Counted from the first letter of the stretch, positions 22,285 through 34,033 are shown. The stretch is DNA of 64,000 nt from Rhipidocladum racemiflorum (GCA_036346355.1 CM070591.1:23854001-23918000), one strand, 5' to 3'. Notes: generated by a model from the sequence alone, not told the origin. A program made the numbers and translations.

Positions 22285-22745
22285 AGACACGTGGCATCCA
22301 GGCCACGCTGCTGGCGGTCAGTAGAGTGATCGCCCAGCGGATAGGTGGCGACCAGGCCATGCCGCTAGTGGCCAGCAGAGTGATCGCCTAGTGGACAGGT
22401 GGCGACCAGGCCACGCCGCTAGCGGCCAGCAGAGTGATCGCCCAGTGGACAGGTAGCGACCAGGCCACGCCGCTGGCGGTCAGCAGCGTGACCGCCCAAC
22501 GGACAGGTGGCGACCAGGCCACGCCGCTGGCGGTCAACGGAGTGACCGCCCAGCGGACAGGTGGCAACCAGGCCACACCGTTGGCGGTCAACAGAGTGAT
22601 CGCCCAGCGGATAGGAGACGACCAGGCCACGCCGCTGGCGATCAGGAGAGTGATCGCCCAGCGGACACGTGGCGTCCAGGCCACGGCCGCTGGCGGTTAG
22701 TAAGGTGGTCGCCAGGCGGACGTGCGGCGCCCAGGCCACACCATT
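22285..22745. repeat. 54-bp minisatellite in X LTR
   Basis: About eight to nine imperfect units of 54 bases, each with GTGGCGACCAGGCCACGCCG and GTGATCGCCCAGCGGACAG. Because 54 is a multiple of three, both strands stay open and give an 18-residue protein repeat, which I do not regard as coding. It lies upstream of the TATA box in U3, where repeat arrays can act as enhancers. Confidence 0.9.
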
Positions 22746-23086
22746 GGCGCCCAGCTCCCGAGGCCACCTAGTAACTTGTGCCACCGCACGGAAGTTCAAA
22801 GGCATTTAATGCGTATTGTGCGCATTAAATGGGGGTAATGAAGGCCACAGTATGGTGGCGTGTGTTCCCAACGCGCGCCATAGTTGCGAATGACGTCACG
22901 ATGCAATTTGCCACCCTAGCAGAGCGGGTGGAGCCGGCAGGCGCGGGGCCCGAGGCGGGGGACAGGACGGCTGTGCCAGGGCATTAAATGTGCTGCAAGA
23001 ACAGTGACAGGTGCATTAAATATGATGTGGCAGTGTACTCAGTGTGATGTACTTTTGTCAGCCCCATGCGCCCCAGCCAGCCCGAG

Positions 23087-23094
23087 TATAAAAG
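23087..23094 (+). promoter_or_regulatory. TATA box of X LTR
   Basis: TATAAAAG in CCCGAGTATAAAAGGTAGC, 306 bases before the LTR end. A good U3 promoter candidate. Confidence 0.7.
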
Positions 23095-23400
23095 GTAGCT
23101 CGGGTGCATGGGAGAAGGGGTTCGATCTTTTAGATTGGTTCATCCTCCTTTGGGGTTAGAGGCCGGGAGTTCCTTGTTCCTGGTTCCTTTAGGTTTCTCC
23201 AAGAACATCAGCAAGAATAACACAAGCAGGACTAGGGCTATTACTCGTGAGGAGGACCCAAACCTGGATAAACCCAAGTGTCTTCTTATGAGCTTTGTCT
23301 GTTTTCTTTCCATCGTATCTCGAGCAATCTCCACAAAAGCCCCCCGTTCGGACTTCTTACGCACCATTTCGGAAAGGGTCTGTTAGCTCGTACGCTGACA

Positions 23401-24340
23401 ATGATATTATCTTTGGTGGTTCCTCTCATGTGTTTAGTGTCTAAGTTTTCAGAAACCATAAGGGACGAATTTGAGATGAGTGTGATGGGTGAGTTGACAT
23501 ACTTCTTGGGATTTCAAATCAAACAATCAAATGAAGGTATTTTTGTTCATCAAAGCAAATACACAAAAGACTTGCTACATCGTTTTGGGATGGAAAATAG
23601 CAAGCCAATCATGACACCCATGGAAACCACTTGCACACTTGATCCGGATGAAGATGGAGAGCTGGTTGATCAAATGGAATACAGAAGCATGATAGGTTCA
23701 CTTTTGTACCTCACTGCATCAAGGCCACATATACAATTTGTTGTGTGCTTGTTTTCAAGCTTCCCCACGTGCTTCACATCGACAAGTTGTCAAGCGAATT
23801 TTCAGGTATCTCCATGGTACTCAAGATTTTGGCATTTGGCTTTCTGCTTCCTCATGCATTAGTTTAAGAGCTTTCTCTGATGCTGATTTTGGAGGATGTA
23901 GAATTGATAGAAAAAGTACATCTGGTACATGTCATTTCTTGGGCAATTCTCTTATTGCATGGTCATCTAGAAAACAATCTTCTGTTGCACAATCAACTGC
24001 TGAATCTGAATATGTAGCTGCTGCTAGTTGTTGCTCTCAAATTCTTTGGATAGTAGCTACACTTAAAGATTATGGGGTTAATTTGGATAGTGTACCTCTT
24101 TTGTGTGATAACACTAGTGCAATTTGCATTGCTAAGAACCCTGTGCAACATTCTAGAACAAAACACATTGATATCAGATTTCACTTTCTAAGAGATCATG
24201 TTGAAAAAGGGAATGTTGTGCTTCATTATGTGGATACTGAACATCAATTGGCAGACATTTTCATAAAACTTTTGTCTTCTTCTCGTTTTGTTTTTATTCG
24301 GGGAGAACATGGGATTGTTCATCCAATGAGTTTGTTTTGA
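23401..24340 (+). pseudogene. Copia RT C-terminus and RNase H (one frameshift)
   Basis: The chain resumes at the RT catalytic box (DNDIIFGGSSH, from YVDD with an altered first part), then MGELTYFLGFQIKQSNEGIF and YRSMIGSLLYLTASRP. A frameshift near 23740 moves to IFRYLHGTQDFGIWLSAS, and RNase H follows: RAFSDADFGGCRIDRKSTSG (catalytic Asp), VAQSTAESEYVAAASCC (Glu), LLCDNTSAICIAKNPVQHSR (Asp), and KHIDIRFHFLRDHVEKG. The last blocks resemble Sirevirus pol. It ends at TGA 24338-24340, followed at once by a purine tract. Confidence 0.92.
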
Positions 24341-25475
24341 GGGGGAGTTTCCTTGCCAAGTTCTTTCACTTGATGAGCTTACTTTATCATATTTCTTTAT
24401 ATATTATGTAAATGAGCTGATATATGATAATCTAAATTGTTCCACTCGAACTAAAAATAACATTGCGGAATTCCTTTGTCTGATTGCCTATAGCTAAATA
24501 CTCTGTGATATCTTACTCTTCTATGCTTGATATTGAATCTTCTTGACAAATTTGGGCTATGAAGCAAGTGTGTTTTCAGCTTTACTCTTTAATAAGACCT
24601 TTTAATCACTTTTGCATGTTTACAATCAAAGAAAAAGAAAATAAAAGGGAATCAGTAAAAAAAAGGGGTGTTAAAAGCAAAAGCTTCAAGTTGTGTGCTT
24701 CAGGCATGCTTTCCCTAAAAAGTTAAGATTTATGCTTCAAGCATGCCATTCCCTCAAAGACAAGATGTATGCTTCAAGCATGCCACTCCTAAAAAATAAA
24801 AGAAGTATGCTTCAAGAATTCCACATGCAGTTTAATGTTCAAAGATTAAATTGGTTTACTAGATTGGAGTTGAAACTACTTGCTCACCCTGAGTTGTTAG
24901 TTGCTTCAGTTTTGAGCCTTGCTTTTTCCTGGTAAGGTCTTGCTTAGTACTTGGATATAGTTGACTGAACTAAGGTTGAGATGCATGTCATTCCCTAACT
25001 TATTAAAATCACATCAAGTTCATGTATTTTGCATATTATGTGATATATAAGGTTATATAATCGAATGAGCTCATCTTTTCCTATCTTGGCACCCCTTTGT
25101 TTCTCCTTGTGAAATCATTGCTACAGGGAAAATTTTGGACATGTTCTTCTCTCTTTTGTACTCTTGATGAATCCATTGTCAAAGGGGGAGAAGTTTAAGA
25201 AAAAAAGGGGGAGAAAGTTTTTGGGAATTTTGAGAATTTTGGGAGAAGTTTGGAGTATTTTGGAGTTTTTGGGCACATTGCACATTCACACACATTTTTC
25301 TTCTTATGAGGAGATTTTTCGTATTCTCACCCAGGGAGAGTTTTTCACTTTGCATATTTGTAAAAGGGGGAGATCTTGTATTTTTCATTTTGGTCTGATC
25401 AAAAATCTTTTTGTAAAGAGAATGCCAATGTTCAATTATAAGTGGTGTTGCTAATGTTTTCATCAAGGGGGAGAT
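24341..25475 (+). repeat. Copia 3' spacer with multiple polypurine tracts and short repeats
   Basis: At least five AGGGGGAG-type tracts occur: 24339-24350, 25181-25192, 25201-25215, 25363-25374 and the one touching the LTR at 25464-25475. Four units containing ATGCTTCAAGCATGCC lie at about 24690-24822. No envelope-like protein is recognisable. Multiple purine tracts upstream of the LTR are a reported Sirevirus feature. Confidence 0.75.
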
Positions 25476-26775
25476 TGTGAAATCATGTGCTGAAAAATTG
25501 GCTTAAGAATTGAATTTGCAAAATGTTTGTGCATGTGTTTGACAAATTGACAAGAAACAGCGTTTCTCTTCATGCGCCGGACCAAATTCTCAAAAATAGT
25601 AAGTTTCGCAATTGCGCCGGACTAAATTTCAGAAAAACAGTAAGTTTCCCATCTGCGTTGGACCAAATTTTAGTCCGTCGTGAATGTGCTTTTGAGGCCT
25701 GATTTCACTTTGGCGCCGGACCGGTTTTTGTGTTTCCGCCGGACCAAACTGTTGGTCCGCCGTGAACGTGAAATCTAGGGTTTTACATTGGACCATTTTA
25801 CATGTACGCCGGACCGATTTTTCTTTGGTCCATCGTGAACGTGGTTTAAATGATTTTTGTGCCGGACTAAGTTTTTGAAAAACAGTAAGCTTCTATGATA
25901 CGCCGGACCATGCACGCCGGATCAAATTCTTGGTCCGTCGTGAACGCATTTTTGAGCGTTGTTTTTGCATGTACGCCGGACCAAATATTTGGTCCGTTGT
26001 GAATGTGTTTTTAACTTTTTTGCACTGACATGAAACTGAGACATTTGCGTGTACGCCGGACCAATTGTTTGGTCCGTCGTGAGTTGCGCCGGACCGATGT
26101 TTGGTCCGGCATGAATGGTCTTTTGCTCGATCTATGTTTTGAGAAATTTTGGAATTGAATTTTGGTTTGAAATTGAGATTATGAAATTCGTGAGAATTTC
26201 ATGATGCTTGTTTTGAAGTGGACTTTATGTAATGCTCATGTGAGTAGTTGCATGGATTGACTTTGAGTCAAGTCATGGACTTGTGCTCGGATTCGTTTCT
26301 TGTTTGCTCATGTGCAGGTATTGCTCAAGGACGAATGTGGTTAATGACGGGACCGGAACTAGGTTCATGGAGGAACTGAGGTTCGGGACTAGGTTCAGGA
26401 GAAACTGAGGTCTTGGTGGTCAAGGATATCATGCGGGACGTTCGGGCTAGGAGAATGGTGCACATGAAGAATGGTTAGTCACGTGAGTATGGCAGGTGGG
26501 CCATACACGTGCAAGAGTTGTACTCGGCCAGGTTGGGCCAAGAGGAGTTGTGTTGAATACATACTCTTTCTAGGATTAGGAGTGGGACTCCTTCTAGGAT
26601 TAGCAGTAGGAATTGTATTCAGGACTCCTTGTGTTTTGCTCCTTTAAATAGGAGGGGTTCTCTCCTGTTGAAGGGTATCAATCAGTTAGAGCTTTAGGGT
26701 ATGTACTCTTTTGATTGGAGTACTTTAGGAAAAAAAGAAATAAAAATCAATTCTTCCAGATTCTTTGCGTGCTAC
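25476..26775 (+). repeat. Copia 3' LTR, first part
   Basis: Starts TGTGAAATCATG after CATCAAGGGGGAGAT. It contains a cluster of short palindromes (25573-26125) and a TATA-like TTTAAATA at 26643-26650. At 26775 it is broken by element A. The sequence continues at 36301 after removal of A and one GCTAC copy. Confidence 0.85.
25573..26125. repeat. Palindrome cluster in copia LTR
   Basis: About ten CGCCGGACC sites and several GGTCCGTCGTGAA sites face each other. At 25978-25995 they form a perfect 18-base palindrome, GGACCAAATATTTGGTCC. Similar clusters with GGAC/GTCC cores are known in Sirevirus LTRs. Confidence 0.85.
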
Positions 26776-28930
26776 TGTGACACCACGGATGATGAAATGA
26801 GTCATTTTTCGTTTCTGGCATTTCGGTATGTTTTCGGTGTCATGTTTTGGGCCTTCCGGGGGAATTTCGGGCTTGGGGGAAGCATCGTGTGCTTGGGGAA
26901 TCTCGTGGGCCAGAGGTGGGAGACCTATGGCCCAAGTGGGGGAGGGATTAGGCCAGCAACCTGCAGCCCCAAGCGCCACACCCCTCCCACATGCGCCTCC
27001 CCCTCCTCTCCACCCTAGCCGCCGCCCCCACCCCCCTCCTTGCCGTGCGCCCCCTCCTCCCTCTTGCACCTCCCCCACTACCTCCTAGCCAGCCCTAGCG
27101 TGGTCTCTCTCCCCTCCGTTGCTGCCACTCCATCCCCCTCCATTGATCTCCGCGTTGCGAAGGATTTCGATCGGGAGGATCCAAAGATTGGAGGGAGATC
27201 GTGGTCGGGAGAGAGGTGTTCGTCGGTTCGTCGTTCGTCGGGCTAAGGTATGGTGATGGGAAACCTTTGGGGTGGATTAGGTACTGTGTTAATGGAGGTT
27301 TTCATGCTATTAGTTCAAAAGGTTGTGCTGCCATTAGTTAGATTTGATGAAAACTAGAGTTGTCATTGTGTTCTGTTTTGGGTAGATTGGACGTCCGACA
27401 TAGGGTTTGGGTTTTCGCTATTTTAGAATAAAAATTTGGTCATCCCCCTGTGAAGAAAGTTGTAGGTAATTTCAATACCTTTCAGTGAACACCAAGAACG
27501 TGAAATTCCGATCAGCCTTTTGAATGTTATGGCTGTTTTACCGAACGTATTCAAAACTGTGACGTGATTGGGACAGATCGTGTTAATCTGTAGATTAGTC
27601 AATTTTAGAAGCCAAATCAGTTTTTCCAAATACTTAGAAAAATCTAGGAAATTTTCTAATCTACAAGAAAATGTACTCAATTACTTAATTTTGAGTCCTA
27701 GAACTCAAGTTATGCTAGTTGGAAGCCTGCTGTCCCGTAGGGACATATTCTCTGTTTTCGGGTTTTAGGGGTGGTTTGCGAAGTCGGGGTAGGGGATCAT
27801 TCTTGTACTGTTTTGAGAGCACGTTTTGAGTGTGTGGTACCTATGGGAAGGTGGTGTGACCCCGGGAGTGCCCTCATCCTCTCGCCAATTCGGCGCCCGC
27901 GGTTGAAGGCAAGTGTATTGTAGTGGTTGCGGTTTAGGGAGCCGTAATGTTTGATAATGAGATGGTTTACACATGTTTTATGATATGATGCCATGATTGA
28001 CTCTCGCTTGTGACATGATGAAAATGGTTTATTATGAGGCTATGCAATGATTAGTTGAGTTTATGTGCAAGTTGTTTATGTTTATGACATATTTGCATAC
28101 ATGGCATGAGAACTGGCCAGGTCAGTGAGAAAGTCATAACTAGTCCGGTAATGTCGGTGAGAAAGTTATGACTAATCCAGAGCGCCATTGAATAAGACCT
28201 ACCTCATGATTCCATTCACAATTGTGAATGGAAGCGACGAGTAGGCACCCTCCATCTACGGGATGGAAGGGGAAAGATGGTGCACGCCGACGGGTGTGCA
28301 CTCGGCAATACCGGTATGTGCTTCGAGGAGACATGTGCATTGCATTGCATAAATGATGATGATAATGAGATGTGAACAATGAGTTTTGAACATGGTTATG
28401 ATGTTAAGCATGATATTAGCATTGAACTGTTTGTTTTGTTCCTTTGCAATATACTTGCTGAGTGATGAACTCACGCTTGTGTCTTATGTTGTTTTTAGGT
28501 ACCATGAAACCGGCATGCGGGAAAGGGGTTTAGCTACACTTCTACACGTAGCTCCTCACATATAGACAATTTTTATCATTTGGAGACATAATAATAAGAT
28601 TAGTGCCATGAAACTTGGAGTATGGTTTGATTGTGTGCTTAAGTTCATCTTTTGCTTCATTATAATTTTGGAGTGGTTGGATTCATTATTTTATACGTAA
28701 GATGTTGCCATATCAATTGTTATTGCTGTTTTAGATGTCTCATATTATGCTATACATTGCCATTTTATTGCAGTTGCTTCAAATCATGGAAAAAACAAAG
28801 GAGATGCTGCCGAAATTTTCGGTTTTAGCATTTGCACCTTTGCTGTAATTTACCTTTATTTATGCCATTTAGATGCTGTGTCTATCATGTTTGGTGACAT
28901 CCAGGGCTTACTAGATGACTGGGTGTTACA
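26776..28930 (+). repeat. A 5' LTR (2155 bp)
   Basis: Termini are TGTGACACCACGG and GGGTGTTACA. A donor-like CTAAG|GTATGG (GT at 27248) and an acceptor-like GTTTTTAG (27492 not used; AG at 28497-28498) suggest a leader intron. The hairpin TGAGT-GATGA-ACTCA is at 28459-28473. Compared with the 3' LTR it lacks a stretch of about 20 bases after CTTCCGGGG. Six differences are visible in the first 62 aligned bases, so the insertion is not recent. Confidence 0.93.
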
Positions 28931-28932
28931 AT

Positions 28933-28944
28933 TGGTATAAGAGC
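28933..28944 (+). other. Primer-binding site of A (tRNA-iMet type)
   Basis: TGGTATAAGAGC, one mismatch from the iMet primer site TGGTATCAGAGC, two bases after the LTR end. Confidence 0.85.
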
Positions 28945-29272
28945 GGGCATTAGGTCCTTGGAGCATGTATTTTTAGTGTTATACCTTAGGTGCAACTAAA
29001 ATGTGATGTGGGATAACCTACAAACATGGTTTAGGATACAACTAAAATTTTGCCATAGGATAGCAACATTAAAACTTCCATAATTGGAATGATTAATTTA
29101 AAAAAATTGACACACTTGGTTGCACAATAGGATGGGGTTTTGGTTCATCATTGCATCGCGTTAGATTACTTGATGGAGCCCATGTATATGATGATGTTTG
29201 ATCTTTGCTTTTGTTTACATTGATGATGTGCTTATGATTATGTGATTGTATGGTCGTCTGACTGTAGAAGCC
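28945..29272 (+). other. A leader region
   Basis: AT-rich untranslated leader between primer site and gag. No coding sequence is recognised, and this family shows no pre-gag ORF here, unlike T1 and Z/W. Confidence 0.6.
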
Positions 29273-30513
29273 ATGCCGAGGGGCAGAGGCCGTGGTCGTC
29301 GTGGCCGTGGAGGCCAGGGGCGAGGTTTTTAGGGAGCTGCTGAGTCTGTAGCTGAGGGAAGCGTTTCATTCAATGCTCATGGGCTAGCGCAGGAGGAGGT
29401 CCCGGCAGCACAGTCGGGGGCTGAGGTACCCGCCGCCACTTTGGCCTTGGTTCAGACTCTGCAGAGGGAGGTTCAGGAGCTGCGCCAGCAGGTGCGGGCA
29501 GCCCCTGCTGTAGTGCCCGCTGTGACGGAGCCGAGGATGAGTCTCCGGGAGTGGACGTCCCTCCGTCTGGACACTTTTGACAGAGCGGGCACGCCGGTCC
29601 AATCCGCAGATTGGTTGCGGTACATGGAGCGGCAGTTTGAGGTTCTGGAATTGACCTCGGTCCAGAGAGCTCGCTTTGTGGCCTTTCAGCTGAAGGGCCA
29701 AGTGGATATCTGGTGGGAGGGGGTTCTTGCTGCTAGGGCCCCCGCTCTTGGACCGATCACCTAGGAGGACTTTGTGGCTCGCTTCCTAGCCAAGTTCTAC
29801 ACAGAGTCTTTCCTTGAGAGGATGGAGCATACTCTGACAACTCTTTCCCAGGGAAAGATGTCGGTGGCAGAGTATGAGGCCTAGTTCAACAATGTGGTGC
29901 GCTTCGTGCCGGCTGTGGTAGCCGATGACAGGGAGAAGGCGAGGAGGTTCCGTAGGGGCCTCAACCAGGAGTTCAGAGTTGTCATGGGGGCGACTATCCC
30001 TTGTGACTTCTGCTCTGTGGTGGAGCAAGCGAAGGGTATGGAGCTCGAGTTGGAGCTCTCCAGGGATAAGCAAAACCCTGGTGGTTCTGGCGTTCCTACG
30101 GTCACGGGCGGGGGCCAGAAGAGGACCTTTGGTGGAGGAGGTGGGTCTTCTCAGTGACCCACCTTCAAGAAGATCAAGGGGGGATAGGGCTCCTCCTCAG
30201 TAGCTAAGATGAAGCCGCCCAGTTGACCTCCTAACGGGTGGCTGTTCGTACTATGCCCGGGCAGGGCATGATTTGTTTCAAGTGCGGTGGTGAACACCAT
30301 GCTGCGGAGTGTGTTTGGTTCGGGGTTTGCAACCACTGTGGCAAACCCGGCCATATGGGACGAGTCTGCCGGATGAATCCCGGTAGCATCATCAAGTGGG
30401 AGATGGTGCCTTCTCCTCCCACTCCAGCGGTGTTTTCCAGAGGGTCGGTGCACATGATGGCGGCCCCTACTCCCCAGCCGCCCTCTGTTTGGGCGCCACC
30501 GGCGGCCTACTAG
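29273..30513 (+). pseudogene. A gag (multiple stops)
   Basis: The start at 29273 gives an RG-rich N-terminus (MPRGRGRGRRGRGGQGRG). The capsid-like part reads LQREVQELRQQVRAAP, DWLRYMERQFEVL, FQLKGQVDIWWEGVL and MSVAEYEA, and RRFRRGLNQEFRVV closes it. After a frameshift two zinc knuckles follow, CFKCGGEHHAAEC and CNHCGKPGHMGRVC. In-frame TAG codons near 29330, 29762 and 29882 and others at about 30156-30204 interrupt it. Nearly all can be explained as CAG to TAG or CGA to TGA. Gag would form particles and bind RNA. Confidence 0.9.
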
Positions 30514-30561
30514 TGCCCGCAGCCGTCGGCTCCTCCTCAGTTACCTCCACCGCCACCATCC

Positions 30562-31181
30562 TTGTTGGGGCATCAGCCGGGTGTCGGGGCTCCCGCTGGC
30601 CCGACGCCACCAGGAGTGTACGCCTTGCCAACCGCCGAGTCAGTCGGGCATCCAGAGGTGGTTTCAGGTACTCTGCTTGTGGATTCAGTTGATGCCTTTG
30701 TTTTGTTTGATTCCGGAGCATCCTATTCTTTTGTGTCGTCGGAGTTTGCTAGTAGAGCTAAGTTGGGAGTCAGCGGATTTCAGAGTCTGTGATAGTCAGT
30801 TCTCCTGGGGGTCTGATTGCTAGTTCTTTGGTTTGCCTGGGTTGCACCATTGCCATTGATGATGAGGTTTTCTTTGCCAATCTTATGGTGATTCAGTTGG
30901 CTCCTTTTGATGTCATTTTGGGCATGGACTGGTTGCATCAGTACCGTGCCAAGATCTGTTGCTTTTTGAAGACAGTTACCTTGCAGGCCCCGTCAGGGGT
31001 GGAGTTGACCTTTCAGGGCCATATACCTTCCAGTTCTATCTTTGCTTTGGCTAGTCTATTTTCCGGTCGCCGTTTGAGGCAGTTGGGTTTTTTCATGGCT
31101 ATTTCAGAAAAGCCATCTTCTTTAGTAGTAATTGAAGAGATTCCTGTGGTGAAGGAGTTCGTTGATGTGTTCCCTGATTAG
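30562..31181 (+). pseudogene. A aspartic protease
   Basis: VLFDSGASYSFVSSEFASRA carries the DSGA active site. After a small frame change near 30790 the chain continues with CLGCTIAIDDEVFFANLMV and FDVILGMDWLHQYRA. A TAG at 31180 stands where related proteins have Gln before LPGLPP. Confidence 0.88.
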
Positions 31182-32040
31182 TTGCCTGGTTTGCCCCCAG
31201 TGAGGAGTGTGGAGTTTCGTATTGATCTTGTTCCTGGCACTCGAACTATTTCTATCTCTCCATACCGCTTGGCTCGTGCTTTTCAAGATGAGTTAAAAAA
31301 TTAATTGGAGGATCTGTTGGCCAAGGGTTTTATTCGGCGCAGTGTGTCACCATGGGGAGCACCCGTCCTCTCTGTTTTGAAGAAGGATGGTAGTTGGCGT
31401 ATGTGCATTGACTATCGTGCTCTCAATCAAGTGACCGTCAAGAATAAGTATCCATTGCCCCGCATTGAGGATCTTTTTGACCAACTGAAGGGAGCAAAGG
31501 TGTTCTCCAAAATTGATCTTCAGTCTGGTTACAATCAGATTCGTGTAAGGGAGCAGGACATTGAGAAGACCGCTTTCTCCACTAGGTATGGGCACTATGA
31601 ATTTAATGTTATGTCTTTTGGACTAACTAATGCTCATGCTGTTTTCATGGAAGCGATGAACAGTATGCTACACAAGTACCTTGATGAGTTTGTAGTAGTG
31701 TTCATCGATGACATTCTGGTTTACTCTAAATCAGAAGAACATGAGCAGCATTTGAGGCTTGTGCCGAGCACATTGAGGGAGAACCAGTTTTATGCTAAGT
31801 CAAAGAAGTGCGAGTTCTGGATTTCAGAAGTGGGTTTTCTTGGCCACATCACCAATCCAGAGGGCATAACTATAGATCCTAGCAAAGTCTCAGCAGTTTT
31901 GGACTGGAAGAGACCTTCCAATGTTATAGAGGTGCGTAGTTTCCTTGGGTTGGCTAGCTACTATCGGCGTTTTGTGCAAGATTTCTCCATCATTGCTAAA
32001 CCGCTTTCGCAGCTGACCCAGAAAGGGATGAAATTTTAGT
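31182..32040 (+). pseudogene. A reverse transcriptase
   Basis: After a TAA at about 31302 (Gln CAA expected in the DELKNQLEDLL context), a 244-codon frame carries RMCIDYRALNQVTVKNKYPL, LFDQLKGAKVFSKIDLQSGY, TRYGHYEFNVMSFGLTNA, and the catalytic VVVFIDDILVYSK, then FLGHITNPEGITIDPSKV and FLGLASYYRRFVQDFSIIAK. All RT blocks are present. It ends at a TAG at about 32038, again a Gln position. Confidence 0.92.
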
Positions 32041-32700
32041 GGACTGCAGAGTGTGAGCACAGTTTCTGCACTTTGAAGGAGAAGTTGGTGACTGCTCCTG
32101 TTCTTACCCTTCCCGAGCCTGGGAGGCGTTTCACTGTCTATTCTGACGCTTCACATTTGGGACTTGGTTGTGTGCTCATGCAAGACGGCAAGGTGATTGC
32201 TTATGCATCGAGGCAATTGAAAAAGCATGAACAGAACTATCCCACACATGATCTTGAGCTAGCCGATGTGGTGTTTGCATTGAAAATTTGGAGGCACTAT
32301 TTGTATGGTGTCTTGTGATATCTTCACTGATCACAAGAGCCTCAAGTACATATTTACTCAGAAAGATTTGAATTTGAGGCAAATGAGGTGGCTAGAATTT
32401 ATAAAGGATTATGACCTCACTATCCAGTACCATCCGGGCAAGGCAAATGTGGTGGCTGACGCTCTTAGTCGCAAGACAATGCCCCCTGTCATTGATTGTC
32501 TTGTTGCTGATTTTGAGCGATTGGGAGTCTCTTACTGTTTTGCAGGGACCGTTCAAGCTGAAACTCAATTGATTCTTGAGTCAACGATCCCCGAGCGTGT
32601 GCGGGAAGCACAACAGCATGATCGTTTGCTCCAACAGGTGAGGAAACACCTTGAGGATGGTAAAACTGGAGACTTTTCAATAGATGATGTGGGAGCTCTG
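32041..32700 (+). pseudogene. A RNase H
   Basis: FTVYSDASHLGLGCVLMQDG (catalytic Asp), NYPTHDLELADVVFALKIW (Glu), a one-frame shift near 32310, IFTDHKSLKYIFTQKDLN (Asp) and KANVVADALSRKT (Asp). All four acidic residues are still visible despite the shift. The linker to integrase ends with TAG at about 32707. Confidence 0.9.
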
Positions 32701-34033
32701 AGGTTTTAGTGTCGCCTGTACGTACCTCAGAAATCCCATGTCTAAGATGATATCCTGAAAGAGGCTCATCGCACCCCGTACACGATCCATCCTGGGGAGA
32801 CCAAGATGTACAAGGATTTGAAATAGAACTTCTGGTGGAAAAGGATGAGGATTGATATTGCCAAGTATGTGGCATTTTGTGGGATTTGATAGAAGATTAA
32901 GGCTAAACACAAGCGCCCCGCTAGTCTGTTGCAGCCATTGGAGATTCCTGTGTGGCCTTGGAATGACATTTCTATGGATTTCGTGGTTGGCCTACCTCGT
33001 ACTCCACGAGGGAAGGATGCTGTTTGGGTTGTGGTGGACCGTCTTAGCAAGTCTGCGCATTTCATTCCTATCCGCACTACCAATTAAGCGAGCGAGTTGG
33101 CTCCCATCTATGTGCGGGAGATTGTGAGACTGCATGGTGTACCCAAGACGATTATCTCTGATCGGGATGCGAAATTTGTCTCGAAGTTCTGGGAAAGTTT
33201 GCAGAGTGCTTTGGGTACACAACTCCGCCTTAGTACCGCTTTTCACCCTCAAATGGACGGGCAGTCTGAGCGTACCATTCAGACCTTGGAGGATATGCTC
33301 AGGGCTTGTGTGATGTCTTGGAAAGGTAGCTGAGAAGACCACTTGCCGTTGGCAGAGTTCGCTTATAATAACAACTATCATTCCAGCATCCGGGCTGCCC
33401 CTTATGAAGTGCTTTATGGCCGGAAGTGCAGATCGCCGCTTTGTTGGGATGCAGTGGGAGAGAGAGCGGTCCTTGGACCGAATTGGGTTCAGCAGACTAT
33501 TGATCGGGTGGCAGAAGTACGGCAGAACCTTCTTGCAGCTCAGAGTAGACAGAAAAACTACGCTGATGTGAGAAGGTGAGATTTGGAGTTTGCAGTGGGA
33601 GATAGTGTACTCTTGCGAGTATCTCCCACCAAGGGTGTGGTTCGATTCGGCACCAAAGGGAAGCTCAGTCCGAGGTATGTTGGGCCGTTCCCGATCATCA
33701 CTCGAGTTGGTAAGTTGGCTTATCGTTTGGAGCTACCGGTATCAATGCAGGGAGTCCACAATGTGTTCCATGTATCGATGTTGAGAAAGTACTTGCATGA
33801 CCCAGAGTTGGTGGTTTCGTTGGAACCATTGGTGCTCGATAAGAACCCCACTTTTGAGTCCCGTCCTGTGAAAATTCTGGGATTTCGGAGCGAGTGATGA
33901 AGAACAGGACACTCATGTTTGTCAAAGTCATGTGGTCGCATCAAACTGAGAGGGAGGCGACCTGGGAGTTGGAGTCTCGTATGCGTGAGAAATACCCAGA
34001 GCTATTCTCATCAGGTATGAATCGTGAAGTTTA
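32701..34033 (+). pseudogene. A integrase with chromodomain-like end
   Basis: The zinc region (TIHPGETKMYKDL) and core (LSKSAHFIPI, IISDRDAKFVSKFWESL, SERTIQTLEDMLRACV with the Glu) are broken by stops. The core tail reads LAEFAYNNNYHSSIRAAPYE and RKCRSPLCWD. The GPY/F module reads LSPRYVGPFPIITRVGKLAY, followed by VHNVFHVSMLRKYL. After a shift near 33890 the terminal module reads VKVMWSHQTEREATWE, a chromodomain-like end. It targets the Tekay-type chromovirus group. Not functional. Confidence 0.88.

Larger units (their letters stand above)
19391..23400 (+). mobile_element. Element X: truncated gypsy-type element with 3' LTR and antisense gene
   Basis: A GC-rich block lies between copia integrase and copia RT. 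Its right end is an LTR (22230-23400) preceded by a purine-rich GGGTCCGGGGGCTAC, so it is in plus orientation. No 5' LTR is present, and the left border at about 19390 also removes several hundred bases of copia RT, so a deletion took the left half of X together with copia sequence. The internal part is dominated by an antisense gene (21813 to 19391), an arrangement known for some large grass gypsy elements such as Grande. Confidence 0.75.
22230..23400 (+). repeat. 3' LTR of X (1171 bp)
   Basis: Starts TGTCGGTGTA and ends GTACGCTGACA. Contains a 54-bp minisatellite at about 22285-22745 and a TATA box at 23087-23094. Copia RT resumes at 23401 with ATGAT, the expected target-site copy; its partner is lost with the truncated left end. 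Confidence 0.8.

Noticed and set aside
22285..22745. Possible CRISPR-like or repeat-protein array.
   Set aside because: The units are contiguous without spacers, and the open frames are a by-product of the 54-base period.
25164..25454. Possible envelope-like ORF after copia pol.
   Set aside because: 96 codons, no membrane segment or recognisable motif, and it overlaps repeated purine tracts.
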